Positions 7,841 through 18,811 of a stretch of DNA of 60,183 bases are shown here, in pieces (the first letter of the stretch is position 1; each line of letters begins with the position of its first letter). The DNA comes from Oryzomonas japonica (GTDB taxonomy: Bacteria > Desulfobacterota > Desulfuromonadia > Geobacterales > Pseudopelobacteraceae), in contig NZ_VZQZ01000009.1 of the NCBI RefSeq assembly GCF_008802365.1, forward strand, positions 1 to 60,183, written 5' to 3'. The notes beneath the pieces were generated by a model. It saw only the letters and a program-made list of their open reading frames with translations, was not told where the DNA came from and did no database searches. A program made the translations under genes and the position numbers.

Positions 7841-8353
7841 TCACGCTTCCCGGCCCGCCGCCTGCAGGGCGGCGTCCTTGCGTTCCACCTCGTCTTCCAT
7901 CTCGCGGCGGTACTCTTTCAGCGCTCCGGCAAGCCGCCCATCGTTCAGGGCCAGCATCTGGACGACGAACAGCCCGGCGTTCTTGGCCCCGGCCTTGCCG
8001 ATGGCCATGGTGGCCACCGGAATCCCCCCCGGCATCTGCACCGTGGAGTAGAGGGCATCCACGCCGTTCAACGCCCCGCCCGGCATGGGCACGCCGATCA
8101 CCGGCAGGATGGTCTTGGCGGCCACGACCCCCGCCAGGTGGGCGGCCATCCCGGCTCCGGCGATGATCGCCTCGATGCCCCGCCCGGCAGCTTCCGAGGC
8201 TAGGGCCATGGCCTTGGCCGGGGAGCGGTGGGCCGAGGCGATATGCATCTCATAGGGGATGCCGAATCTCTGAAGCACCTCGCCGGCCGCCTGCATGACC
8301 GGCAGGTCGGAATCGCTCCCCATGATGAGCAGGACTTTTGGTGAATCTGTCAT
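7841..8353 (-). CDS. purE: N5-carboxyaminoimidazole ribonucleotide mutase PurE (class I)
   Basis: This 170-aa enzyme converts N5-CAIR to CAIR in de novo purine synthesis. The N-terminus [14 protein letters not shown] is the PurE phosphate/CAIR-binding loop. It continues with [15 protein letters not shown] (catalytic His), [19 protein letters not shown] and [18 protein letters not shown]. Length and motifs fit class I PurE. No PurK is visible in the window. It lies downstream of purD in the same direction, separated by a short palindromic repeat. Confidence 0.95.
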   Translation of the reverse strand: MTDSPKVLLIMGSDSDLPVMQAAGEVLQRFGIPYEMHIASAHRSPAKAMALASEAAGRGIEAIIAGAGMAAHLAGVVAAKTILPVIGVPMPGGALNGVDALYSTVQMPGGIPVATMAIGKAGAKNAGLFVVQMLALNDGRLAGALKEYRREMEDEVERKDAALQAAGREA

Positions 8354-8386
8354 TATATTCCTCCAGAATCCAATAAATGCTTTACG

Positions 8387-8447
8387 CCATAGGACTCATG
8401 AGCCCTATGGGACTTATACGTCCTATACGACCTATGGGTTCTATGAC
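8387..8447. repeat. dispersed GGACT(C/T)AT repeat, family B (copy 1)
   Basis: This cluster of alternating GGACTCAT, CCTATGGGACTTAT and GTCCTATA words is arranged in both orientations between purD and purE. Related clusters occur at 24719-24771, 41030-41070 and 59084-59172. Confidence 0.7.
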
Positions 8448-9722
8448 TCATCCGCGGTTGAGCGCCTTTTTCCCGATGTCGGTGCGGTACTGGACCCCCT
8501 GCCAGGTGATCCGCCCGACCCCCTGGTAGGCCCGTTCAATGGCCTGCTGCACCGTTGCCCCCAGGGCGGTGACCCCCAGGACCCGGCCGCCGCTGGTGAC
8601 GCACGCGCCGCCTTTGGCTGCGGTGCCCGCATGGAAGACAACCACGTCGTCCAACTCGGCCGCCTTGTCCAGGCCGCTGATTGCGTCCCCCTTGCGGTAA
8701 TCGCCCGGATACCCCTCGCTGGCCATGACCACGCAGACCGCCGCCTTGTCGTGCCATTCGATGGTGCGTCCCGCCAGGTTCCCTTCGGCCACGGCCATCA
8801 ACACCGGCACGATGTCGGACTTCATGCGCATCAGGAGCGGCTGGCACTCCGGGTCCCCGAAACGGGCGTTGAACTCCAGGGTCTTGACCCGGCCGTCCTT
8901 CACCATCAGCCCCGCGTAGAGCACGCCGCGATAGGGGCGTCCCTCGGCCGCCATGCCGTCCACCGTCCGGCGGAGCACCTCGGCCATGGCCGTGTCGTGC
9001 ACCGCCCGGGTCACCACCGGCGCGGGGGAATAGGCCCCCATCCCCCCGGTATTGGGGCCCTTGTCACCGTCGAAGACCGCCTTGTGGTCCTGGGCGCTGG
9101 CCAGGGGGATGATGTTCGTACCATCGGTGATCGCCAGGAAGGAAGCCTCCTCCCCGGTGAGGAACTCCTCGATGACCACCCGGGAGCCGGCGCTGCCGAA
9201 GGCGTTGCCGCTCAACATATCCCTCACGGCCCCCACCGCCTCGTCACGGGTCTGGGCGATGATGACCCCCTTGCCGGCGGCCAGGCCGTCGGCCTTGACC
9301 ACGATCGGCACCCCGGTCCGGTCGATGAACGCCTCGGCCGGACCGACCTCGGTAAAGACCCCGTAGGCCGCGGTCGGGACGCCGTATTTCTGCATCAGAT
9401 CCTTGGAGAACGCCTTGCTGGCCTCGATGATGGCGGCGTTCTTCCGGGGGCCGAAGACCTTGAGGCCATGTTCCTCGAACAGATCCACGATACCCAGGGA
9501 GAGCGGTTGTTCCGGCCCCACCACCGTGAGGCCAATCCCCTCGGCCTGGGCAAAGGCGAGCAGCTTGTCCAGTTCGTCCACCCGGATGGGGAGATTCTCG
9601 GCCAACGCGCCGATCCCCGGATTGCCGGGGGCGCAGAACACCTTCGTCACCAGCGGCGACTGGGCGATCTTCCATACCAGCGCATGCTCCCTGCCTCCGC
9701 CGCCAACTACTAGAACTTTCAT
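8448..9722 (-). CDS. purD: phosphoribosylamine-glycine ligase PurD (GARS)
   Basis: This 424-aa ATP-grasp enzyme makes glycinamide ribonucleotide. It opens MKVLVVGGGGREHALVWKIAQSP. It then shows FCAPGNPGI, the ATP-grasp VVKADGLAAGKGVIIAQT and VVIEEFLTGEEASFLAITDG. The signature FNARFGDPECQPLL is near residue 285 and VVMASEGYPGDYRKG near residue 335. The length is typical. It is in the same direction as purH upstream and purE downstream, but the gaps hold repeat elements, so operon status is likely but not proven. Confidence 0.96.
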   Translation of the reverse strand: MKVLVVGGGGREHALVWKIAQSPLVTKVFCAPGNPGIGALAENLPIRVDELDKLLAFAQAEGIGLTVVGPEQPLSLGIVDLFEEHGLKVFGPRKNAAIIEASKAFSKDLMQKYGVPTAAYGVFTEVGPAEAFIDRTGVPIVVKADGLAAGKGVIIAQTRDEAVGAVRDMLSGNAFGSAGSRVVIEEFLTGEEASFLAITDGTNIIPLASAQDHKAVFDGDKGPNTGGMGAYSPAPVVTRAVHDTAMAEVLRRTVDGMAAEGRPYRGVLYAGLMVKDGRVKTLEFNARFGDPECQPLLMRMKSDIVPVLMAVAEGNLAGRTIEWHDKAAVCVVMASEGYPGDYRKGDAISGLDKAAELDDVVVFHAGTAAKGGACVTSGGRVLGVTALGATVQQAIERAYQGVGRITWQGVQYRTDIGKKALNRG

Positions 9723-9803
9723 ATGGTTACACCTCTATTCAAATTCAGGATGAGAGATGAGGGATGAGTCCTCATCATTCACCAGATAAGCTACCGAAAA
9801 ACT

Positions 9804-9926
9804 CAGGCTGTTCAAAAATAGTCAGATCGTCGCACCCGCAGAAAGACCCGCGGAGGCGTAGCAACGCTACGCCGCACAAGGTGGCTTTCGAGGACGGCGG
9901 CGAGATGGCTGTTTTTCAACAGCCTG
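9804..9926. repeat. dispersed inverted-repeat element, family C (copy 2)
   Basis: The ends CAGGCTGTTCAAAAA and TTTTTCAACAGCCTG are inverted repeats. The interior contains a smaller palindrome (GGCGTAGCAACGCTACGCC) and GTCAGATCG/CGAGATGGC segments. It is nearly the same along its whole length as 55418-55540. It lies between purH and purD. Confidence 0.85.
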
Positions 9927-11483
<1,557 letters not shown>

Positions 11484-11537
11484 GGTACCTGCTCCTTCTC
11501 TATCGTTATTGGTAATCGTAGAGGAAAACATCTAACA

Positions 11538-11636
11538 TCTGCCACGGAGACACAGAGACACAGAGAACGTCAAAAGCCAAAACGATTCAGGACAAAAATC
11601 CTGGTTTTCTCTGAGTCTCTGTGTCTCTGTGGCAGA
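11538..11636. repeat. dispersed CAGAGACACAGAG inverted repeat, family A (copy 1)
   Basis: It opens TCTGCCACGGAGACACAGAG and closes with the inverse GTCTCTGTGTCTCTGTGGCAGA. The centre (AACGTCAAAAGCC and a CAGGA/TCCTG mini-hairpin) is about 50 bases. It fills the gap between the ASKHA gene and purH. Seven further copies are listed in the window. Confidence 0.85.
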
Positions 11637-11662
11637 ATTTAAGACTGTATCTTTTTTTGTGA

Positions 11663-12904
11663 TTACGGGTACGGGAAGTCTATCTGTTTCATGAACATGG
11701 TCTCGAACAGCGGCGTACCCGAGAGCGGCACCACCCGGAACCGTGTGCCGAGCCGTTCCACGGATTCGAAGCCGTCGTGCGCCGCCAGGGCCCGTTCGAC
11801 ACCGGCCAGCGCCCCTTCGGGGGTAAACCTTGATTTTTGTACCATGCCTGCATCAAAAATTCCAATGGTTTTAAGCCATGATGGGCGCAAAACGGCACCG
11901 AAGGAACCGGTCAGAAACACATCCCGCAGGCCCGGAAAAGGTATACCGGAACGCTCGGCCAGCACCTCCATGCCGGCCCGGATGGCCCCCTTTGCCAACT
12001 GGATCTGGCGGATGTCCCGCTGGGTGAGGAGTAACAGCCCACGGGCGTCCCGGTGGATCACAAAGGCGCTCTCCCCCTCCTGTTCGATCACCCGCTGCCC
12101 CAGGTTCGAGGGGATCTCGGCGCTGGTGCGCAGCCTCCCCCCCGCTTCCAGAACCCCGCAGGCCAAAAGTTCCGTGACCAGTTCAATGGCGGCCGAGCCG
12201 CAGATGCCCACCGGCTCCCGGTTGCCCAGGGTGGCGATCTTGACCCGCTCCCCCTCGATGCGGATGGAGGTGATGGCCCCCGGCAGGGCGGCCATGCCGC
12301 AGGAGAGGTTGCCCCCTTCGAAGGCCGGTCCGGCGGCGGCCGAGGTGGCCCAGATGGTGTCGCCCGCGGTCAGGGCCATCTCGCCGTTGGTACCCATGTC
12401 CAGGCAGAGGGCGGCCTCCCCCGGTTGGACGCCGTAGAGGAAAGCGACCGTGTCCCCCCCCACGAAGCCGCCCGGCATGGGGAACAGATAGACCTGGGCC
12501 GCGCCGTCCCACTCCAGGTCGGCCGCCGTCACCCGCTTGCCGCCGGTGAACAGGGGGCGGTAGGGGGGAAAGGCCAGCGTCTTCACCGGCAGCTTCAGCA
12601 GCAGGTGCTGCATGGCCGGATTTCCGGCGATGGCAACCTGTTTCACGTCGCCCCACGGGACGCCGCTACCGGTGCAGAGTTCATGGGCCAGGCGCAGCAG
12701 TTCGGCGCGGATCAGGGTCGCCATCCCCTGCAACGCCTCCTCCGAATTGACCGCCGCTGCCAGGCGCGACACCACGTCGGCCCCGAACCGGCGCTGTGGA
12801 TTCATGCTGCCGGTCATGGCCAGCCGTTTGCCGGTGGCGCGATCCATGAGCGAAGCGGCCAGGGTGGTGGTCCCCAGGTCCATGGCAAGGGCGTAGCCGG
12901 GCAT
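11663..12904 (-). CDS. ASKHA-domain protein, RACo C-terminal-like (DUF4445), without ferredoxin domain
   Basis: This 413-aa protein starts [25 protein letters not shown], a phosphate-1 motif of the ASKHA ATPase fold. It then has GSMNPQRRFGADVVSRL, VAIAGNPAMQHLLL, FPMPGGFVGGDTVAFLYG and ALCLDMGTNGEMAL (phosphate-2), and it continues with KGAIRAGMEVL and VFLTGSFGAVL. These match the C-terminal part of RACo-type reductive activators of corrinoid proteins. The usual N-terminal [2Fe-2S] and linker domains are missing. Its ATG overlaps the selD stop by one base (TGATG), implying translational coupling. The substrate is unknown; a role as an ATP-driven activator is inference only. Confidence 0.82.
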   Translation of the reverse strand: MPGYALAMDLGTTTLAASLMDRATGKRLAMTGSMNPQRRFGADVVSRLAAAVNSEEALQGMATLIRAELLRLAHELCTGSGVPWGDVKQVAIAGNPAMQHLLLKLPVKTLAFPPYRPLFTGGKRVTAADLEWDGAAQVYLFPMPGGFVGGDTVAFLYGVQPGEAALCLDMGTNGEMALTAGDTIWATSAAAGPAFEGGNLSCGMAALPGAITSIRIEGERVKIATLGNREPVGICGSAAIELVTELLACGVLEAGGRLRTSAEIPSNLGQRVIEQEGESAFVIHRDARGLLLLTQRDIRQIQLAKGAIRAGMEVLAERSGIPFPGLRDVFLTGSFGAVLRPSWLKTIGIFDAGMVQKSRFTPEGALAGVERALAAHDGFESVERLGTRFRVVPLSGTPLFETMFMKQIDFPYP

Positions 12905-13932
12905 CAGACTATCTCGATGGGATGGGATTGCCGAGGCAACACCAGGCCGACCTGGCGGGCAAAGATGCCGCGCTCCCCGGCCTGGGCCAGGAACCGGGCC
13001 GCATCGTCAGGCGCCAGGGCGACGAGGAGCCCGCCGGAGGTCTGGGGGTCGAAGAGCGGCAGCAGCGCTTCGTCGCGGGAGTCCCGGCCGCTCACCAGGG
13101 GGGCGTAGTGGTCCCGATTGCGGTAGCAGCCGGCCGGCACCATGCCGTCGCTCGCCAACCCGGTCACGCCGGACATGAGGGGGATGGCGTCGAGCCGCAG
13201 GCGGACGGTTACCCCGGCCCCGCGGGCCATCTCGCTGCAATGGCCGATCAGGCCGAAGCCGGTAACGTCGGTGGCGGCGGAGGCGTGGCACTCCCGCATC
13301 AGCTCCGCGCCGGCCCGGTTGGAGATGGTCATCCAGGTCACGGCGTCGGTCACCGCCCCATCAGGGGCCATCTCCCCCTTGACGGCGGTGGCGATGATGC
13401 CGCTGCCCAGGGGCTTGGTCAGGATCAACTGATCCCCCGGCCGGGCGGTGGAGTTGCGGATAATGGCGGCGGGATCGACCAGGCCGGTCACGGAGAGGCC
13501 GTACTTCAACTCGTCGTCCTCCACCGTATGTCCCCCCACCAGGCAGACCCCGGCCTCTTTCAGCACACTGTTCCCCCCGGCCAGGATTTCTCCCAAGATC
13601 TCACCCGGCAGGGAGCAGGCGGGAAAAAACACCAGGTTCATGGCGGTCACCGGGCGAGCGCCCATGGCATACACATCGGAAATGGCGTTGGTGGCGGCGA
13701 CGCGACCAAAGGTAAAGGGATCGTCCACGGGAGGGGTGATGATATCGGCCGTCTCCACCAGGGCGCACTCCGGCGCAATCTTGTAGACCCCGGCGTCGTC
13801 GGAGGTTTCGGGACCTACAAGCAGGTTTTCGTCGCGGTAATCCCAAAGCCCGTCCAGGGCTTTCGCCAAGCCCGCAGGGCCCAGTTTCGCGGCTCAACCG
13901 GCGGCTTTTACCAGTTGCGTCAGCTTGATCAT
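12904..13932 (-). CDS. selD: selenide, water dikinase SelD, selenocysteine-containing
   Basis: SelD makes selenophosphate from selenide and ATP for Sec-tRNA and selenouridine synthesis. From ATG 13932 (AAGGA five bases upstream) the frame reads [12 protein letters not shown], then TGA at 13894-13896, then [15 protein letters not shown]. That is the conserved active-site loop of SelD, in which the residue at TGA is Cys or Sec. Reading TGA as Sec gives 342 aa, the family's normal length. Later motifs include [66 protein letters not shown] and [13 protein letters not shown] naive call would start at TTG 13869 and lose the catalytic residue. An ATG at 13938 is also in frame but too near the ribosome site. 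Confidence 0.95.
13866..13884 (-). promoter_or_regulatory. candidate bacterial SECIS hairpin in selD
   Basis: Nine bases after the UGA the mRNA can form a 7-bp stem (CUGGGCC with GGGCUUGG, two or three G-U pairs) and a small loop CUGCG containing G. Bacterial SECIS elements lie directly 3' of UGA with the apical loop about 16-37 bases away, which this fits. The pairing was done by eye; other folds are possible. Confidence 0.45.
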
Positions 13933-13957
13933 AACCATCCTTTATTTGTGAAACGTG

Positions 13958-14009
13958 AACTGTGAATGGTGAATAGTTTTTGTCCATTCACTATTCACCA
14001 TTCACAGTT
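13958..14009. repeat. 20-bp perfect inverted repeat between alr and selD (family D)
   Basis: The arms are 13958-13977 (AACTGTGAATGGTGAATAGT) and its exact inverse at 13990-14009, with a 12-base loop. It is preceded by another GTGAAACGTGAAC word. No T run follows on the minus strand, so a normal intrinsic terminator is unlikely. The word set GTGAATGGTGAATAG looks like another dispersed repeat type, but only one copy is in this window. Confidence 0.8.
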
Positions 14010-14019
14010 TCATCCCCGT

Positions 14020-15159
<1,140 letters not shown>

Positions 15160-15512
15160 GACACTCCTTGGTTTCGGAATCAAAGGCGAGACAATGTCTT
15201 TAGAAGGGGTTATTACCACGTCCGGCCCTGGCTGTAAAGTGAAAGGGGGCCGCCGTTTCCGGGGCCGTGCCGGCTATCGGCGTTGTCGTTGCAGTTACAA
15301 GCCGGACGGGCACGGCAGGCCATGAAACAAATTTAACTTTATTTCAAATTTTCAGGCATATCTTCAGGTTACCTGGATGACTCCATGCCCAAGAGCACTA
15401 TCGCGCTGACCGGCAAGGTCAAGGTCACCATCGGTATCCTATAAGGCAGGGAAACGAAATTGTTTCCGATCGCCGCCACACCGCCTCCAGCCTGCCGCTG
15501 CTGTCATTGGGA
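15160..15512. other. intergenic region between alr and thi genes, possible gene remnant
   Basis: Divergent spacer. Near 15265-15320 inverted GCCGTGCC and GGCACGGC segments could fold. On plus, 15351-15444 is an open frame ending MPKSTIALTGKVKVTIGIL and TAA, with no start signal. It reads like the beta-rich C-terminal tail of a lost gene but is not recognisable. GGGAAAC/GTTTCC follows. No complete gene is present. Confidence 0.4.
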
Positions 15513-15541
15513 TTGACAGGAGCGGTTAAATCCAGTACCGT
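15513..15541 (+). promoter_or_regulatory. probable promoter of the thi operon
   Basis: TTGACA (15513-15518), a 17-bp spacer and a weak TACCGT box (15536-15541) lie just upstream of the TPP aptamer. The -35 is perfect and the -10 is poor. Confidence 0.45.
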
Positions 15542-15556
15542 AGACACAATTACAAG

Positions 15557-15651
15557 GCCCTGGGGGAGTTCGCAAGAGCTGAGATGGTTCCTTTTGGAAT
15601 CAGACCCTTTGAACCTGATCCGGTTAATTCCGGCGTAGGAAAGCGGCTTGC
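15557..15651 (+). promoter_or_regulatory. TPP riboswitch (THI element)
   Basis: The conserved parts of the thiamine pyrophosphate aptamer are present in order: CTGGGGGAG, GAGCTGAGATGG, then GACCCTTTGAACCTGATCCGG, TTAATTCCGGCGTAGGAAAG. It lies in the leader of the thiED-thiC genes, so TPP would repress thiamine synthesis through the terminator at 15680-15710. Confidence 0.95.
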
Positions 15652-15679
15652 ACGACTGTTCATCTTATCCATGAACCCG

Positions 15680-15710
15680 GCCGCCTGTATCACAACAGCG
15701 CGGCTTTTTT
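15680..15710 (+). terminator. TPP riboswitch-controlled terminator
   Basis: GCCGC-CTGT pairs with ACAG-CGCGGC across a short loop and is followed by six T, 20 bases before the thiED start. It is the likely expression platform of the TPP aptamer. Confidence 0.8.
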
Positions 15711-15730
15711 ATTATCACGAGGGATATGCC

Positions 15731-17206
15731 ATGGGCGACTGCAGCAAACGGTTTCGTCTCGTCATCAACAATACGGCGCAAATATTCCCGCCGGTTGAGG
15801 GTGTGTATCTGATCACCGACCAGGATGACAATCTGGTGGAACGGGTGGGGGTCGCCCTGCGCGGCGGTGTGGCGGTGCTGCAGTACCGGGCCAAGGGAAA
15901 AAGCCACGAGACCCGCCTGGAGGAGGGGCGCGAGCTGAAGCAGCTCTGCAAGCGCTTCGGGGTGACCTTCATCGTCAATGACGACATTCGGCTGGCCAAA
16001 GAACTGGATGCGGACGGCGTCCACCTGGGCCAGGACGACGGCGGCATTGCCGAGGCACGGGAACTGCTCGGCCCGGGCAAGATCGTCGGCAAATCGACCC
16101 ATAACCTGGACGAGGCCCTCCAGGCCGAACAGGAGGGGGCCGATTATATCGGTTTCGGCGCCATGTACCCCACCGACAGCAAGGTCATCACCCACATGCC
16201 GGGCACCAGCGGCTTGTGCGCCATCCGTGACCGCATCAAGCTCCCGGTGGTGGCCATCGGCGGCATCACCACCAGCAACGCCTGCCGGGTGATCGACGCC
16301 GGCGCCGACGCCGTGGCGGTGATCTCGTCGGTCCTGTCCAGTCCCCGCCCGGATATCGCCGCCGCCGAACTGAAACTGCTCTTCAACCGCACCTGCCCCT
16401 ACCCGCGCGGCTCGGTCCTGACCGTGGCCGGCAGCGACTCGGGAGGCGGGGCGGGCATCCAGGCCGACATCAAGACCATTACCCTGCTGGGGAGCTACGC
16501 CGCCAGCGCCCTGACCGCCCTGACCGCCCAGAACACCAAGGAGGTTTCGGCCATCCACGGCCTCCCCCCTTCCTTTGTGGTGGATCAGATCACGACCGTG
16601 CTGGCCGATATCCCGGTAGACGTCATCAAGACCGGCATGCTGCACACCTCGGCCATCGTCTCGGCCCTGGCCGAACTGCTGGCGGAGCGCACCGGATATA
16701 TCCCGCTGGTCATCGACCCGGTCATGGTATCCAAGGGGGGCACGGCCCTGCTGGATCGGGACTCGATCCACATCATGCAGGAACAGTTGCTGCCCCAGGC
16801 CTACCTACTGACCCCCAACATCCCCGAGGCCGAGCGCCTCTTGGGGAGAGCGATCCGCTGCGAGGCTGATATGGAGCAGGCCGCCCGCGACCTGCACGCC
16901 TTAGGCCCGGCCAACGTTCTGCTCAAGGGGGGGCATCTCGCCGGCCGCCAATCTATGGATATCCTCTTCGACGGCTACGAATGCCGGGAATATGCGGCGG
17001 AACGGGTCTTCACCAGCAACACCCACGGCACCGGCTGCACCTACGCCTCGGCCATCGCCACCTTCCTCGCCCAGGGGGAGCCGCTCAGGAGCGCCGTGGA
17101 AAAGGCCAAGGAGTTCATCTCCGCCGCCATCCGCCTGGCCCATCCCCTGGGCAAGGGGCATAGCCCGGTGAATCATTTTGCCGCCGCCCAGCAAAGCGAC
17201 CGCTGA
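15731..17206 (+). CDS. thiED: fused thiamine phosphate synthase / HMP(-P) kinase (ThiE-ThiD)
   Basis: This 491-aa fusion is read from ATG 15731 (GAGGG upstream; the longer frame to 15584 runs through the riboswitch). Residues about 20-220 are ThiE: GVYLITDQDDN, VAVLQYRAKGKS, IVNDDIRLAKELDADGVHLGQDD, GKSTHNLDEA, VVAIGGITTSNA. They join HMP-PP and thiazole phosphate. Residues about 230-480 are ThiD: VLTVAGSDSGGGAGIQADIKT, IKTGMLHT, VIDPVMVSKGG, LLTPNIPEAERLLG, LLKGGHL and STTHGTGC-like SNTHGTGCTYASAIA. They phosphorylate HMP and HMP-P. It is followed by thiC, 33 bases on. Confidence 0.95.
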   Translation: MGDCSKRFRLVINNTAQIFPPVEGVYLITDQDDNLVERVGVALRGGVAVLQYRAKGKSHETRLEEGRELKQLCKRFGVTFIVNDDIRLAKELDADGVHLGQDDGGIAEARELLGPGKIVGKSTHNLDEALQAEQEGADYIGFGAMYPTDSKVITHMPGTSGLCAIRDRIKLPVVAIGGITTSNACRVIDAGADAVAVISSVLSSPRPDIAAAELKLLFNRTCPYPRGSVLTVAGSDSGGGAGIQADIKTITLLGSYAASALTALTAQNTKEVSAIHGLPPSFVVDQITTVLADIPVDVIKTGMLHTSAIVSALAELLAERTGYIPLVIDPVMVSKGGTALLDRDSIHIMQEQLLPQAYLLTPNIPEAERLLGRAIRCEADMEQAARDLHALGPANVLLKGGHLAGRQSMDILFDGYECREYAAERVFTSNTHGTGCTYASAIATFLAQGEPLRSAVEKAKEFISAAIRLAHPLGKGHSPVNHFAAAQQSDR

Positions 17207-17239
17207 CCCACACCATTAACCCTTGATACGGAGCACGCA

Positions 17240-18526
17240 ATGACCCAACTCGAATACGCCCGCCGGGGCCTTATTACCGAACAGATGCAGATCGCAGCCG
17301 CAGCGGAGGGGGTCCCACCCGAATTCATCCGCGCCGGCCTGGCAGCCGGCACCATCGTCATCTGCCACAACATCAAGCACGCCAACGGCAACCCGCTGCC
17401 GGTGGGGACCGGCCTGCGCACCAAGATCAACGCCAACATCGGCTCGTCCTCGGACGATACCGACATGCAGAAGGAGCTGGAGAAGGCCCGCACCGCCGTG
17501 AAATACGGCGCCGACGCCATCATGGACCTCTCCACCGGCGGGCCGGTGGACGAGATCAGGCGGGCCGTGGTGGCGGAGACCAACGCCTGCATCGGCAGCG
17601 TGCCGCTCTACCAGGCCGCCCTGGACGCCGTGCGGGTCAAGAAGAAGGCCATCGTGGACATGACGGTGGACGACATCTTCGCCGGCATCATCAAGCATGC
17701 CGAGGACGGTGTGGACTTCATCACCGTGCACTGCGGCGTGACCCGCTCCACGGTGGAACGGATGAAGAACGAGGGGCGCGTCATGGACGTGGTCTCCCGC
17801 GGGGGTGCCTTCACCATCGAGTGGATGGCCTACAACCGCCAGGAGAACCCGCTCTTCGAACACTTCGACAAGCTCCTGGACATCACCAAGGAATACGACA
17901 TGACCCTCTCCCTGGGCGACGGTTTCCGCCCCGGCTGCCTGGCCGACGCCACGGACCGGGCCCAGATCCAGGAACTGATCATTCTGGGAGAACTGACCCA
18001 GCGCGCCCAGGAGGCCGGGGTACAGGTCATGATCGAAGGGCCGGGGCATGTGCCCCTGAACCAGATCCAGGCCAACATCCTGCTGCAGAAGCGCCTGTGC
18101 CACGGCGCGCCGTTCTATGTCCTGGGGCCCCTGGTCACCGATATCGCGCCGGGATACGACCACATCACCTGCGCCATCGGCGGGGCCATTGCGGCCGCCG
18201 CCGGGGCCGACTTCCTCTGCTACGTCACCCCCAGCGAACACCTGCGCCTGCCGGACGTGCAGGACGTGCGCGACGGCGTGATCGCCTCCCGCATCGCCGC
18301 CCATGCGGCCGACATCGCCAAGGGGGTCAGGGGGGCCATGGATAAGGATATCCAGATGGCGAAATGCCGGAAGAAACTGGATTGGGAAGGGCAATTCGCC
18401 CTGGCGCTGGATGAGGACAAGGCCCGGGAGTTCCGCGCCAACTCGCCGGTCGCCGACCACGGGGCCTGCACCATGTGTGGCGAGTTCTGCGCCTATAAGG
18501 TCATGGACGACGCCATGAAACGCTGA
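17240..18526 (+). CDS. thiC: phosphomethylpyrimidine synthase ThiC
   Basis: This 428-aa radical-SAM-like enzyme turns aminoimidazole ribonucleotide into HMP-P for thiamine. It has the family signatures GTKIN-like [49 protein letters not shown] and [13 protein letters not shown]. Others are [48 protein letters not shown], and the C-terminal [4Fe-4S] motif [11 protein letters not shown] (CxxCxxxxC reading from the first Cys of CTMC and the Cys of FCAYK). The length matches the short anaerobe-type ThiC. It shares the TPP-controlled transcript with thiED. Confidence 0.96.
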   Translation: MTQLEYARRGLITEQMQIAAAAEGVPPEFIRAGLAAGTIVICHNIKHANGNPLPVGTGLRTKINANIGSSSDDTDMQKELEKARTAVKYGADAIMDLSTGGPVDEIRRAVVAETNACIGSVPLYQAALDAVRVKKKAIVDMTVDDIFAGIIKHAEDGVDFITVHCGVTRSTVERMKNEGRVMDVVSRGGAFTIEWMAYNRQENPLFEHFDKLLDITKEYDMTLSLGDGFRPGCLADATDRAQIQELIILGELTQRAQEAGVQVMIEGPGHVPLNQIQANILLQKRLCHGAPFYVLGPLVTDIAPGYDHITCAIGGAIAAAAGADFLCYVTPSEHLRLPDVQDVRDGVIASRIAAHAADIAKGVRGAMDKDIQMAKCRKKLDWEGQFALALDEDKAREFRANSPVADHGACTMCGEFCAYKVMDDAMKR

Positions 18527-18565
18527 GCGCCCGGCTGCCGTATTCACCGAACTGCCAAATATCAC

Positions 18566-18593
18566 TTGACAAACCGGCGGCCACGCTTAGAAT
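18566..18593 (+). promoter_or_regulatory. sigma-70 promoter upstream of GEMM-I riboswitch
   Basis: A perfect TTGACA (18566-18571), a 16-bp spacer and TAGAAT (18588-18593) place a transcription start near 18600, about 25 bases before the aptamer. Confidence 0.7.
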
Positions 18594-18624
18594 TAATTCC
18601 ACATAAATTAGTAATTTACTGACC

Positions 18625-18715
18625 ATCTGATAAGCGATACTACTAAACCGCCAGCGATGACGGGACGGATAGCCTACGGGTCTCACGGAGACAGCCGGGT
18701 GCCGAAAGATCAGAT
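18625..18715 (+). promoter_or_regulatory. GEMM-I cyclic dinucleotide riboswitch, probably 3',3'-cGAMP-selective (A20)
   Basis: P1 is ATCTGAT (18625-18631) with ATCAGAT (18709-18715), a perfect 7-bp pair. Inside are TACTAAACC, a hairpin CCGCCA-GCGA-TGACGG with a GNRA tetraloop, GGACGGATAGCC (GGACGCAAAGCC in the consensus) and a second hairpin GTCTC-ACG-GAGAC. CAGCCGGGTGCCGAA closes it. Aligned on AAACC to the Vc2 structure, ligand-contacting position 20 is A at 18642 rather than G, the change associated with cGAMP-sensing GEMM-Ib switches in Geobacter. CGGGTGCC (18696-18703) can instead pair with GGCACCCG (18720-18727), giving a switch. No T run follows, so the output is not an ordinary terminator. 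Confidence 0.88.
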
Positions 18716-18811
18716 CCTGGGCACCCGTGTACGTTATGGTGGTCAAGGGGGGTCAAAACCGGTTCCGGCCGTTCTCTCCCTTGGGGAAACGGCACTACAT
18801 GGGGGTGCTGT

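Noticed and set aside
13866-13932. Apparent nonsense mutation or frameshift at the start of selD
   Set aside because: The frame is unchanged on both sides of the TGA and the residues around it are the conserved Cys/Sec loop, so Sec insertion is the better reading.
15351-15444. Short open frame ending MPKSTIALTGKVKVTIGIL
   Set aside because: No ribosome site, no upstream domain and no recognised family; it is kept only as a possible 3' remnant in the gap description.
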